The position numbers were made by a program, and so were the translations under genes. This document shows, in pieces, positions 21,773-33,822 of a stretch of DNA of 64,000 bases. This stretch comes from Ptiloglossa arizonensis. Lineage: Eukaryota; Arthropoda; Insecta; Hymenoptera; Colletidae. The notes beneath the pieces are model-generated. The model was not told the DNA's origin, did no database searches, and was given only the letters and a program-made list of their open reading frames with translations. The DNA is taken from the NCBI RefSeq assembly GCF_051014685.1, contig NW_027478460.1:868001-932000 (forward strand), given 5' to 3'. Numbering within the stretch: position 1 is the stretch's first letter; every line of letters begins with the position of its first letter.

Positions 21773-24700
21773 GAGCATCAGAACTGCGAAAATTTTGAGT
21801 TTCTCAAGCGTTTCTTACCTCCAAACTGCCATATCTCGCGAACGGATTGATCAATCCGCAAAATTTCTGTTGCATCTGAAAGTAGAAACTCGCCCGATTA
21901 CAACGGTATGCGTACTTTTCCCCTATGCCGTTCTAGTTACTCGTTTCGAGCATCAGAACTGCGAAAATTTTGAGTTTATCAAGCGTTTCTTATTTCCAAA
22001 CTGCCATATCTCGCGAACGGATTGATCAATCCGCAAAATTTCTGTGGCATCTGAAAGTAGAAACTCGCCCGATTACAACGGTATGCGCACTTTTCCCCAA
22101 GGCGGTTCTAGTTATTCGTTTCGAGCATCAGAACTGCGAAAATTTTGAGTTTCTCAAGCGTTTCTTATATCCAAACTGCCATATCTCGCGAACGGATCGA
22201 CCAATCCGCAAAATTTCTGTTGCATGTGCAAGTAGAATCTCGCCCGATTACAACGGTATGCGTACTTTTCCCCTAGGCCGTTCTAGTTATTTCGTTTCGA
22301 GCATCAGAACTGCGCAAATTTTGAGTTTCTCAAGCGTTTCTTATATCCAAACTGCCATACCTCGCGAACGGATTGATCAATCCGCAAAATTTCTGTTGCA
22401 TCTGAAAGTAGAAACTCGCCCGATTACAACGGTATGCGCACTTTTCCCCTAGGCCGTTCTAGTTATTCGTGTCGAGCATCAGAACTGCGAAAATTTTGAG
22501 TTTCTCAAACGTTTCTTACATCCAAACTGCCATATCTCGCGAACGGATTGACCAATCCGCAAAATTTCTGTTGCATCTGAAAGTAGAAACTCGCCCGATT
22601 ACAACGGTATGCTTACTTTTCCCCTATGCCGTTCTAGTTACTCGTTTCGAGCATCAGAACTGCGAAAATTTTGAGTTTCTCAAGCGTTTCTTATTTCCAA
22701 ACTGCCATATCTCGCGAACGGATCGACCAATCCGCAAAATTTCTGTTGCATGTGCAAGTAGAATCTCGCCCGATTACAACGGTATGCGTACTTTTCCCCT
22801 ATGCCGTTCTAGTTACTCGTTTCGAGCATCAGAACTGCGAAAATTTTGAGTTTCTCAAGCGTTTCTTATTTCCAAACTGCCATATCTCGCGAACGGATTG
22901 ATCAATCCGCAAAATTTCTGCGGCATCTGAAAGTAGAAACTCGCCCGATTACAACGGTATGCGCACTTTTCCCCTAGGCCGTTCTAGTTATTCGTGTCGA
23001 GCATCAGAACTGCGAAAATTTTGAGTTTCTCAAGCGTTTCTTACCTCCAAACTGCCATATCTCGCGAACGGATTGACCTATCCGCAAAATTTCTGTTGCG
23101 TCTGAAAGTAGAAACTCGCCCGATTACAACGGTGGGTGTAGTTTTCCCCTAGGCCGTTGTAGTTATTCGTTTCGAGCATCAGAACTGCGAAAATTTTGAG
23201 TTTCTCAAGCGTTTCTTGCCTCCAAACTGCCATATCTCGCGAACGGATCGACCAATCCGCAAAATTTCTGTTGCATGTGCAAGTAGAAACTCGCCTGATT
23301 ACAACGGTATGCGTACTTTTCCCCTAGGCCGTTCTAGTTATTCGTTTCGAGCATCAGAACTGCGAAAATTTTGAGTTTCTCAAGCGTTTCTTACTTCCAA
23401 ACTGCCATATCTCGCGAACGGATCGACAAATCCGCAAAATTTCTGTTGCATGTGCAAGTAGAAACTCGCCCGATTAGAACGCTATGCGTACTTTTCCCCT
23501 AGTCCGTTCTAGTTATTCGTTTCGAGCATCAGAACTGCGAAAATTTTGAGTTTCTCAAGCGTTTCTTACCTCCAAACTGCCATATCTCGCGAACGGATTG
23601 ATCAATCCGCAAAATTTCTGTTGCATCTGAAAGTAGAAACTCGCCCGATTACAACGGTATGCGTACTTTTCCCCTATGCCGTTCTAGTTACTCGTTTCGA
23701 GCATCAGAACTGCGAAAATTTTGAGTTTATCAAGCGTTTCTTACTTCCAAACTGCCATATCTCGCGAACGGATCGACCAATCCGCAAAATTTCTGTTGCA
23801 TGTGCAAGTAGAAACTCGCCTGATTACAACGGTATGCGTACTTTTCCCCTAGGCCGTTCTAGTTATTCGTTTCGAGCATCAGAACTGCGAAAATTTTGAG
23901 TTTCTCAAGCGTTTCTTACTTCCAAACTGCCATATCTCGCGAACGGATCGACCAATCCGCAAAATTTCTGTTGCATGTGCAAGTAGAAACTCGCCCGATT
24001 AGAACGGTATGCGTACTTTTCCCCTAGGCCGTTCTAGTTATTCGTTTCGAGCATCAGAACTGCGAAAATTTTGAGTTTCTCAAGCGTTTCTTACCTCCAA
24101 ACTGCCATATCTCGCGAACGGATTGATCAATCCGCAAAATTTCTGTTGCATCTGAAAGTAGAAACTCGCCCGATTACAACGGTATGCGTACTTTTCCCCT
24201 ATGCCGTTCTAGTTACTCGTTTCGAGCATCAGAACTGCGAAAATTTTGAGTTTCTCAAGCGTTTCTTATTTCCAAACTGCCATATCTCGCGAACGGATTG
24301 ATCAATCCGCAAAATTTCTGCGGCATCTGAAAGCAGAAACTCGCCCGATTACAACGGTATGCGCACTTTTCCCCTAGGCCGTTCCAGTTATTCATTTCGA
24401 GCATCAGAACTGCGAAAATTTTGAGTTTCTCAAGCGTTTCTTACATCCAAACTGCCATATCTCGCGAACGGATCGACCAATCCGCAAAATTTCTGTTGCA
24501 TGTGCAAGTAGAAACTCGCTCGATTAGAACGGTATGCGTACTTTTCCCCTAGGCGGTTCTAGTTATTCGTTTCGAGCATCAGAACTGCGAAAATTTTGAG
24601 TTTCTCAAGCGTTTCTTACCTCCAAACTGCCATATCTCGCGAACGGATTGATCAATCCACAAAATTTCTGTTGCATCTGATAGTAGAAACTCGCCCGATT

Positions 24701-25798
24701 ACAACGGTATGCGTACTTTTCCCCTATGCCGTTCTAGTTATTCGTTTCGAGCATCAGAACTGCGAAAATTTTGAGCTTCTCAAGCGTTTCTTACCTCCAA
24801 ACTGCCATATCTCGCGAACGGATTGATCAATCCACAAAATTTCTGTTGCATCTGATAGTAGAAACTCGCCCGATTACTACGGTATGCGTGCTTTTCCCCT
24901 ATGCCGTTCTAGTTATTCGTTTCGAGCATCAGAACTGCGAAAATTTTGAGTTTCTCAAGCGTTTCTTACTTCCAAACTGCCATATCTCGCGAACGGATCG
25001 ACCAATCCGCAAAATTTCTGTTGCATGTGCAAGTAGAAACTCGCCTGATTACAACGGTATGCGTACTTTTCCCCTAGGCCGTTCTAGTTATTCGTTTCGA
25101 GCATCAGAACTGCGAAAATTTTGAGTTTCTCAAGCGTTTCTTACTTCCAAACTGCCATATCTCGCGAACGGATCGACAAATCCGCAAAATTTCTGTTGCA
25201 TGTGCAAGTAGAAACTCGCCCGATTAGAACGCTATGCGTACTTTTCCCCTAGGCCGTTCTAGTTATTCGTTTCGAGCATCAGAACTGCGAAAATTTTGAG
25301 TTTCTCAAGCGTTTCTTACCTCCAAACTGCCATATCTCGCGAACGGATTGATCAATCCGCAAAATTTCTGTTGCATCTGAAAGTAGAAACTCGCCCGATT
25401 ACAACGGTATGCGTACTTTTCCCCTATGCCGTTCTAGTTACTCGTTTCGAGCATCAGAACTGCGAAAATTTTGAGTTTATCAAGCGTTTCTTACTTCCAA
25501 ACTGCCATATCTCGCGAACGGATCGACCAATCCGCAAAATTTCTGTTGCATGTGCAAGTAGAAACTCGCCTGATTACAACGGTATGCGTACTTTTCCCCT
25601 AGGCCGTTCTAGTTATTCGTTTCGAGCATCAGAACTGCGAAAATTTTGTGTTTCTCAAGCGTTTCTTACTTCCAAACTGCCATATCTCGCGAACGGATCG
25701 ACCAATCCGCAAAATTTCTGTTGCATGTGCAAGTAGAAACTCGCCCGATTAGAACGGTATGCGTACTTTTCCCCTGGGCCGTTCTAGTTATTCGTTTC
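21773..25798 (+). repeat. Mosaic block with 4026 bp recurrence
   Basis: Opens with T, U (with CCCCAAGGCGG), V (176 bp), W; the same four-unit opening recurs at 25799, 4026 bp on. Inside are G (22999), an X-like unit with TTTCTTGCCTCC (23174), Y', T, a hybrid U/X unit (23699), Y, T, R, S, H, H' (24749), X, Y', T, hybrid U/X (25449) and Y with TTTTGTG (25624). T, U/X, Y, T recurs at 23524 and 25274, and again at 44181. Confidence 0.75.
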
Positions 25799-27374
25799 GA
25801 GCATCAGAACTGCGAAAATTTTGAGTTTCTCAAGCGTTTCTTACCTCCAAACTGCCATATCTCGCGAACGGATTGATCAATCCGCAAAATTTCTGTTGCA
25901 TCTGAAAGTAGAAACTCGCCCGATTACAACGGTATGCGTACTTTTCCCCTATGCCGTTCTAGTTACTCGTTTCGAGCATCAGAACTGCGAAAATTTTGAG
26001 TTTATCAAGCGTTTCTTATTTCCAAACTGCCATATCTCGCGAACGGATTGATCAATCCGCAAAATTTCTGTGGCATCTGAAAGTAGAAACTCGCCCGATT
26101 ACAACGGTATGCGCACTTTTCCCCAAGGCGGTTCTAGTTATTCGTTTCGAGCATCAGAACTGCGAAAATTTTGAGTTTCTCAAGCGTTTCTTATATCCAA
26201 ACTGCCATATCTCGCGAACGGATCGACCAATCCGCAAAATTTCTGTTGCATGTGCAAGTAGAATCTCGCCCGATTACAACGGTATGCGTACTTTTCCCCT
26301 AGGCCGTTCTAGTTATTTCGTTTCGAGCATCAGAACTGCGCAAATTTTGAGTTTCTCAAGCGTTTCTTATATCCAAACTGCCATACCTCGCGAACGGATT
26401 GATCAATCCGCAAAATTTCTGTTGCATCTGAAATTAGAAACTCGCCCGATTACAACGGTATGCTTACTTTTCCCCTATGCCGTTCTAGTTACTCGTTTCG
26501 AGCATCAGAACTGCGAAAATTTTGAGTTTCTCAAGCGTTTCTTATTTCCAAACTGCCATATCTCGCGAACGGATTGATCAATCCCCAAAATTTCTGCGGC
26601 ATATGAAAGTAGAAACTCGCCCGATTACAAAGGTATGCGCACTTTTCCCCTAGGCCGTTCCAGTTATTCATTTCGAGCATCAGAACTGCGAAAATTTTGA
26701 GTTTCTCAAGCGTTTCTTACCTCCAAACTGCCATATCTCGCGAACGGATCGACCAATCCGCATAATTTCTGTTGCATCTGAAAGTAGAAACTCGCCCGAT
26801 TACAACGGTATGCGCACTTTTCCCCTAGGCCGTTCTAGTTATTCGTGTCGAGCATCAGAACTGCGAAAATTTTGAGTTTCTCAAGCGTTTCTTACATCCA
26901 AACTGCCATATCTCGCGAACGGATTGACCAATCCGCAAAATTTCTGTTGCATCTGAAAGTAGAAACTCGCCCGATTACAACGGTATGCTTACTTTTCCCC
27001 TATGCCGTTCTAGTTACTCGTTTCGAGCATCAGAACTGCGAAAATTTTGAGTTTCTCAAGCGTTTCTTATTTCCAAACTGCCATATCTCGCGAACGGATT
27101 GACCTATCCGCAAAATTTCTGTTGCGTCTGAAAGTAGAAACTCGCCCGATTACAACGGTGGGTGTAGTTTTCCCCTAGGCCGTTGTAGTTATTCGTTTCG
27201 AGCATCAGAACTGCGAAAATTTTGAGTTTCTCAAGCGTTTCTTACCTCCAAACTGCCATATCTCGCGAACGGATTGATCAATCCACAAAATTTCTGTTGC
27301 ATCTGATAGTAGAAACTCGCCCGATTACAACGGTATGCGTACTTTTCCCCTATGCCGTTCTAGTTATTCGTTTC
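25799..27374 (+). repeat. Mosaic block T-U-V-W/Q-R to H
   Basis: T, U (CCCCAAGG), V (176 bp), then a hybrid W/Q unit at 26325 that starts as W (CGCAAATT, CATACCTCG) and ends as Q (GTATGCTTAC, ATGCCG), with private GAAATTAGAAAC. R at 26500 has ATCCCCAAAAT and ACAAAGGTATG. A Q unit starts at 26850, a hybrid unit at 27025 joins a TATTTCC half to a G half, and H starts at 27200. The R variant recurs at 45583, 51011 and 56613. Confidence 0.75.
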
Positions 27375-30319
27375 GAGCATCAGAACTGCGAAAATTTTGA
27401 GTTTCTCAAGCGTTTCTTACATCCAAACTGCCATATCTCGCGAACGGATTGATCAATCCGCAAAATTCCTGTTGCATCTGAAAGTAGAAACTCGCCAGAT
27501 TACAACGGTATGCGTACTTTTCCCCTATGCCGTTCTAGGTACTCGTTTCGAGCATCAGAACTGCGAAAATTTTGAGTTTATCAAGCGTTTCTTATTTCCA
27601 AACTGCCATATCTCGCGAACGGATTGATCAATCCGCAAAATTTCTGCGGCATCTGAAAGTAGAAACTCGCCCGATTACAACGGTATGCGCACTTTTCCCC
27701 TAGGCCGTTCCAGTTATTCATTTCGAGCATCAGAACTGCGAAAATTTTGAGTTTCTCAAGCGTTTCTTACCTCCAAACTGCCATATCTCGCGAACGGATT
27801 GACCTATCCGCAAAATTTCTGTTGCGTCTGAAAGTAGAAACTCGCCCGATTACAACGGTGTGCATACTATTCCCCTAGGCCGTTCTAGTTACTCGTTTCG
27901 AGCATCAGAACTGCGAAAATTTTGAGTTTCTCAAGCGTTTCTTATATCCAAACTGCCATATCTCGCGAACGGATTGATCAATCCGCAAAATTTCTGTTGC
28001 ATCTGAAAGTAGAAACTCGCCCGATTACAACGGTATGCGCACTTTTCCCCTAGGCCGTTCTAGTTATTCGTGTCGAGCATCAGAGATGCGCAAATTTTGA
28101 GTTTCTCAAGCGTTTCTTACCTACAAACTGCCATATCTCGCGAACGGATTGACCAATCCGCAAAATTTCTGTTGCGTCTGAAAGTAGAAACTCGCCCGAT
28201 TACAACGGTGTGCGTACTATTCCCCTAGTCCGTTCTAGTAACTCGTTTCGAGCATCAGAACTGCGAAAATTTTGAGTTTCTCAAGCGTTTCTTATATCCA
28301 AACTGCCATATCTCGCGAACGGATTGATCAATCCGCAAAATTTCTGTTGCATCTGAAAGTAGAAACTCTCCCGATTACAACGGTGTGCGCACTTTTCCCC
28401 TAGGCCGTTCTAGTTATTCGTGTCGAGCATCAGAACTGCGAAAATTTTGCGTTTCTCAAGCGTTCCTTACCTCCAAACTGCCATATCTCGCGAACGGATT
28501 GACCAATCCGCAAAATTTCTGCTGCATCTGAAAGTAGAAACTCACCCGATTACAACGGTATGCGTACTCTTCCCCTATGCCGTTCTAGTTACTCGTTTCG
28601 AGCATCAGAACTGCGCAAATTTTGAGTTTCTCAAGCGTTTCTTACATCCAAACGGCCATATCTCGCGAACGGATTGATCAATCCGCAAAATTTCTGTTGC
28701 ATCTGAAAGTAGAAACTCGCCCGATTACAACGGTATGCGTACTTTTCCCCTATGCCGTTCTAGTTACTCGTTTCGAGCATCAGAACTGCGAAAATTTTGA
28801 GTTTCTCAAGCGTTTCTTATTTCCAAACTGCCATATCTCGCGAACGGATCGACCAATCCGCAAAATTTCTGTTATATGTGCAAGTAGAATCTCGCCCGAT
28901 TACAACGGTATGCGTACTTTTCCCCTAGGCCGTTCTAGTTATTTCGTTTCGAGCATCAGAACTGCGCAAATTTTGAGTTTCTCAAGCGTTTCTTACCTCC
29001 CAACTGCCATATCTCGCGAACGGATTGACCAATCCGCAAAATTTCTGTTGCGTCTGAAAGTAGAAACTCGCCCGATTACAACGGTGTGCGTACTATTCCC
29101 CTAGGCCGTTCTAGTTACTCGTTTCGAGCATCAGAACTGCGAAAATTTTGAGTTTCTCAAGCGTTTCTTATATCCAAACTGCCATATCTCGCGAACGGAT
29201 TGATCAATCCGCAAAATTTCTGTTGCATCTGAAAGTAGAAACTCGCCCGATTACAACGGTATGCGCACTTTTCCCCTAGGCCGTTCTAGTTATTCGTGTC
29301 GAGCATCAGAACTGCGAAAATTTTGAGTTTCTCAAGCGTTTCTTACATCCAAACTGCCATATCTCGCGAACGGATTGACCAATCCGCAAAATTTCTGTTG
29401 CATCTGAAAGTAGAAACTCGCCCGATTACAACGGTATGCGTACTTTTCCCCTATGCCGTTCTAGTTACTCGTTTCGAGCATCAGAACTGCGAAAATTTTG
29501 AGTTTCTCAAGCGTTTCTTATTTCCAAACTGCCATATCTCGCGAACGGATTGATCAATCCGCAAAATTTCTGCGGCATCTGAAAGCAGAAACTCGCCCGA
29601 TTACAACGGTATGCGCACTTTTCCCCTAGGCCGTTCCAGTTATTCATTTCGAGCATCAGAACTGCGAAAATTTTGAGTTTCTCAAGCGTTTCTTACATCC
29701 AAACTGCCATATCTCGCGAACGGATCGACCAATCCGTAAAATTTCTGTTGCATGTGCAAGTAGAAACTCGCCCGATTAGAACAGTATGCGTACTTTTCCC
29801 CTAGGCCGTTCTAGTTATTTCGTTTCGAGCATCAGAACTGCGCAAATTTTGAGTTTCTCAAGCGTTCCTTATATCCAAACTGCCATATCTCGCGAACGGA
29901 TTGACCAATCCGCAAAATTTCTGTTGCATCTGAAAGTAGAAACTCGCCCGATTACAACGGTATGCTTACTTTTCCCCTATGCCGTTCTAGTTACTCGTTT
30001 CGAGCATCAGAACTGCGAAAATTTTGAGTTTCTCAAGCGTTTCTTATTTCCAAACTGCCATATCTCGCGAACGGATTGATCAATCCGCAAAATTTCTGCG
30101 GCATCTGAAAGTAGAAACTCGCCCGATTACAACGGTATGCGTACTCTTCCCCTATGCCGTTCTAGTTACTCGTTTCGAGCATCAGAACTGCGAAAATTTT
30201 GAGTTTCTCAAGCGTTTCTTACATCCAAACGGCCATATCTCGCGAACGGATTGATCAATCCGCAAAACTTCTGTTGCATCTGAAAGTAGAAACTCGCCCG
30301 ATTACAAGGGTATGTGCAC
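27375..30319 (+). repeat. Block with CAGAGATGCG marker (partners 46810, 52236 and 57660-59260)
   Basis: Contains GAATTCCTG-like AAATTCCTG and CGCCAGATT with CTAGGTACTCG near 27470-27540, then CATCAGAGATGCGC near 28079. That last marker recurs only near 47513, 52939 and 57842. From 28076 the sequence follows 57839 onward at an offset of 29763 bp through the TTTTGCG unit, the AAACGGCC unit and the V unit with TTATATGTGCAAG (near 28873 and 58636). Two further single-copy oddities are AAAACTTCTG near 30266 and ACAAGGGTATGTGC near 30306. Confidence 0.8.
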
Positions 30320-33190
30320 TTTTCCCCTAGGCCGTTCCAGTTATTCATTTCGAGCATCAGAACTGCGAAAATTTTGAGTTTCTCAAGCGTTTCTTACATC
30401 CAAACTGCCATATCTCGCGAACGGATCGACCAATCCGCAAAATTTCTGTTGCATGTGCAAGTAGAAACTCGCCCGATTAGAACAGTATGCGTACTTTTCC
30501 CCTAGGCCGTTCTAGTTATTTCGTTTCGAGCATCAGAACTGCGCAAATTTTGAGTTTCTCAAGCGTTTCTTACCTCCCAACTGCCATATCTCGCGAACGG
30601 ATTGGCCAATCCGCAAAATTTCTGTTGCGTCTGAAAGTAGAAACTCGCCCGATTACAACGGTGTGCGTACTATTCCCCTAGGCCGTTCTAGTTACTGGTT
30701 TCGAGCATCAGAACTGCGAAAATTTTGAGTTTCTCAAGCGTTTCTTATATCCAAACTGCCATATCTCGCGAACGGATTGATCAATCCGCAAAATTTCTGT
30801 TGCATCTGAAAGTAGAAACTCGCCCGATTACAACGGTATGCGCACTTTTCCCCTAGGCCGTTCTAGTTATTCGTGTCGAGCATCAGAACTGCGAAAATTT
30901 TGAGTTTCTCAAGCGTTTCTTACATCCAAACTGCCATATCTCGCGAACGGATTGACCAATCCGCAAAATTTCTGTTGCGTCTGAAAGTAGAAACTCGCCC
31001 GACTACAACGGTGTGCGTACTATTCCCCTAGTCCGTTCTAGTAACTCGTTTCGAGCATCAGAACTGCGAAAATTTTGAGTTTCTCAAGCGTTTCTTATAT
31101 CCAAACTGCCATATCTCGCGAACGGATTGATCAATCCGCAAAATTTCTGTTGCATCTGAAAGTAGAAACTCGCCCGATTACAACGGTGTGCGCACTTTTC
31201 CCCTAGGCCGTTCTAGTTATTCGTGTCGAGCATCAGAACTGCGAAAATTTTGCGTTTCTCAAGCGTTCCTTACCTCCAAACTGCCATATCTCGCGAACGG
31301 ATTGACCAATCCGCAAAATTTCTGTTGCGTCTGAAAGTAGAAACTCGCCCGATTACAACGGTGTGCGTACTATTCCCCTAGTCCGTTCTAGTAACTCGTT
31401 TCGAGCATCAGAACTGCGAAAATTTTGAGTTTCTCAAGCGTTTCTTATATCCAAACTGCCATATCTCGCGAACGGATTGATCAATCCGCAAAATTTCTGT
31501 TGCGTCTGAAAGTAGAAACTCGCCCGATTACAACGGTGTGCGCACTTTTCCCCTAGGCCGTTCTAGTTACTCGTTTCGAGCATCAGAACTGCGAAAATTT
31601 TGAGTTTCTCAAGCGTTTCTTACATCCAAGCTGCCATATCTCGCGAACGGATTGACCAATCCGCAAAATTTCTGTTGCATCTGAAAGTAGAAACTCGCCC
31701 GATTACAACGGTATGCGTACTTTTCCCCTATGCCGTTCTAGTTACTCGTTTCGAGCATCAGAACTGCGAAAATTTTGAGTTTCTCAAGCGTTTCTTATTT
31801 CCAAACTGCCATATCTCGCGAACGGATTGATCAATCCGCAAAATTTCTGCGGCATCTGAAAGCAGAAACTCGCCCGATTACAACGGTATGCGCACTTTTC
31901 CCCTAGGCCGTTCCAGTTATTCATTTCGAGCATCAGAACTGCGAAAATTTTGAGTTTCTCAAGCGTTTCTTACATCCAAACTGCCATATCTCGCGAACGG
32001 ATCGACCAATCCGCAAAATTTCTGTTGCATGTGCAAGTAGAAACTCGCCCGATTAGAACAGTATGCGTACTTTTCCCCTAGGCCGCTCTAGTTATTCGTT
32101 TCGAGCATCAGAACTGCGAAAATTTTGAGTTTCTCAAGCGTTTCTTACCTCCAAACTGCCATATCTCGCGAACGGATTGATCAATCCGCAAAATTTCTGT
32201 TGCGTCTGAAAGTAGAAACTCGCCCGATTACAACGGTGTGCGCACTTTTCCCCTAGGCCGTTCTAGTTACTCGTTTCGAGCATCAGAACTGCGAAAATTT
32301 TGAGTTTCTCAAGCGTTTCTTATATCCAAACTGCCATATCTCGCGAACGGATTGATCAATCCGCAAAATTTCTGTTGCATCTGAAAGTAGAAACTCGCCC
32401 GATTACAACGGTATGCGAACTTTTCCCCTAGGCCGTTCTAGTTATTCGTGTCGAGCATCAGAACTGCGAAAATTTTGAGTTTCTCAAGCGTTTCTTACAT
32501 CCAAACTGCCATATCTCGCGAACGGATCGACCAATCCGCAAAATTTCTGTTGCATGTGCAAGTAGAAACTCGCCCGATTAGAACAGTATGCGTACTTTTC
32601 CCCTAGGCCGCTCTAGTTACTCGTTTCGAGCATCAGAACTGCGAAAATTTTGAGTTTATCAAGCGTTTCTTATTTCCAAACTGCCATATCTCGCGAACGG
32701 ATTGATCAATCCGCAAAATTTCTGTGGCATCTGAAAGTAGAAACTCGCCCGATTACAACGGTATGCGCACTTTTCCCCTAGGCGGTTCTAGTTATTCGTT
32801 TCGAGCATCAGAACTGCGAAAATTTTGAGTTTCTCAAGCGTTTCTTATTTCCAAACTGCCATATCTCGCGAACGGATCGACCAATCCGCAAAATTTCTGT
32901 TGCATGTGCAAGTAGAATCTCGCCCGATTACAACGGTATGCGTACTTTTCCCCTAGGCCGTTCTAGTTATTTCGTTTCGAGCATCAAAACTGCGCAAATT
33001 TTGAGTTTCTCAAGCGTTTCTTATATCCAAACTGCCATACCTCGCGAACGGATTGATCAATCCGCAAAATTTCTGTTGCATCTGAAAGTAGAAACTCGCC
33101 CGATTACAACGGTATGCGCACTTTTCCCCTAGGCCGTTCTAGTTATTCGTGTCGAGCATCAGAACTGCGAAAATTTTGAGTTTCTCAAGC
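30320..33190 (+). repeat. Large block copy C1 (offset 3503 bp)
   Basis: About 16 monomers repeated at 33823-36693. Offset 3503 equals twenty monomers plus three single-base insertions (176 bp units). Shared rare markers: CCCGACTACAACGG near 30999 and 34502, CCAAGCTGCC near 31627 and 35130, GTATGCGAAC near 32411 and 35914, CATCAAAACTGCG near 32983 and 36486. Upstream and downstream of these limits the alignment at this offset breaks. Confidence 0.88.
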
Positions 33191-33822
33191 GTTTCTTATT
33201 TCCAAACTGCCATATCTCGCGAACGGATGGACCAATCCGCAAAATTTCTTTTGCATGTGCAAGTAGAATCTCGCCCGATTACAACGGTATGCGTACTTTT
33301 CCCCTAGGCCGTTCTAGTTATTTCGTTTCGAGCATCAGAACTGCGCAAATTTTGAGTTTCTCAAGCGTTTCTTACCTCCCAACTGCCATATCTCGCGAAC
33401 GGATTGGCCAATCCGCAAAATTTCTGTTGCGTCTGAAAGTAGAAACTCGCCCGATTACAACGGTGTGCGTACTATTCCCCTAGGCCGTTCTAGTTACTGG
33501 TTTCGAGCATCAGAACTGCGAAAATTTTGAGTTTCTCAAGCGTTTCTTATATCCAAACTGCCATATCTCGCGAACGGATTGATCAATCCGCAAAATTTCT
33601 GTTGCATCTGAAAGTAGAAACTCGCCCGATTACAACGGTATGCGCACTTTTCCCCAAGGCCGTTCTAGTTATTCGTGTCGAGCATCAGAACTGCGAAAAT
33701 TTTGAGTTTCTCAAGCGTTTCTTATTTCCAAACTGCCATATCTCGCGAACGGATTGATCAATCCGCAAAATTTCTGCGGCATCTGAAAGCAGAAACTCGC
33801 CCGATTACAACGGTATGCGCAC
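33191..33822 (+). repeat. Spacer monomers between large block copies C1 and C2
   Basis: About 3.6 monomers: V with GATGGACC and TTTTGCATG, a unit with CTCCCAACTG and GATTGGCC, a P-like unit with CCCCAAGGCCG, and the start of an R unit. The 176 bp unit at about 33154 is itself a relative of the block opening at 30352, lying 701 bp before its equivalent in C2. Confidence 0.75.

Noticed and set aside
25996..26577. Long open frame (193 codons), the longest of more than a hundred similar plus-strand frames with recurring motifs such as AISRERIDQSAKFL and TRFEHQNCENFEF
   Set aside because: It is the satellite read in frame. The 175 bp period shifts the reading frame by one at each monomer, so the same peptides appear in three frames. 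Most such frames need TTG or GTG starts, they end at recurring stop sites, and single-base length changes are tolerated freely. There is no sign of coding constraint.
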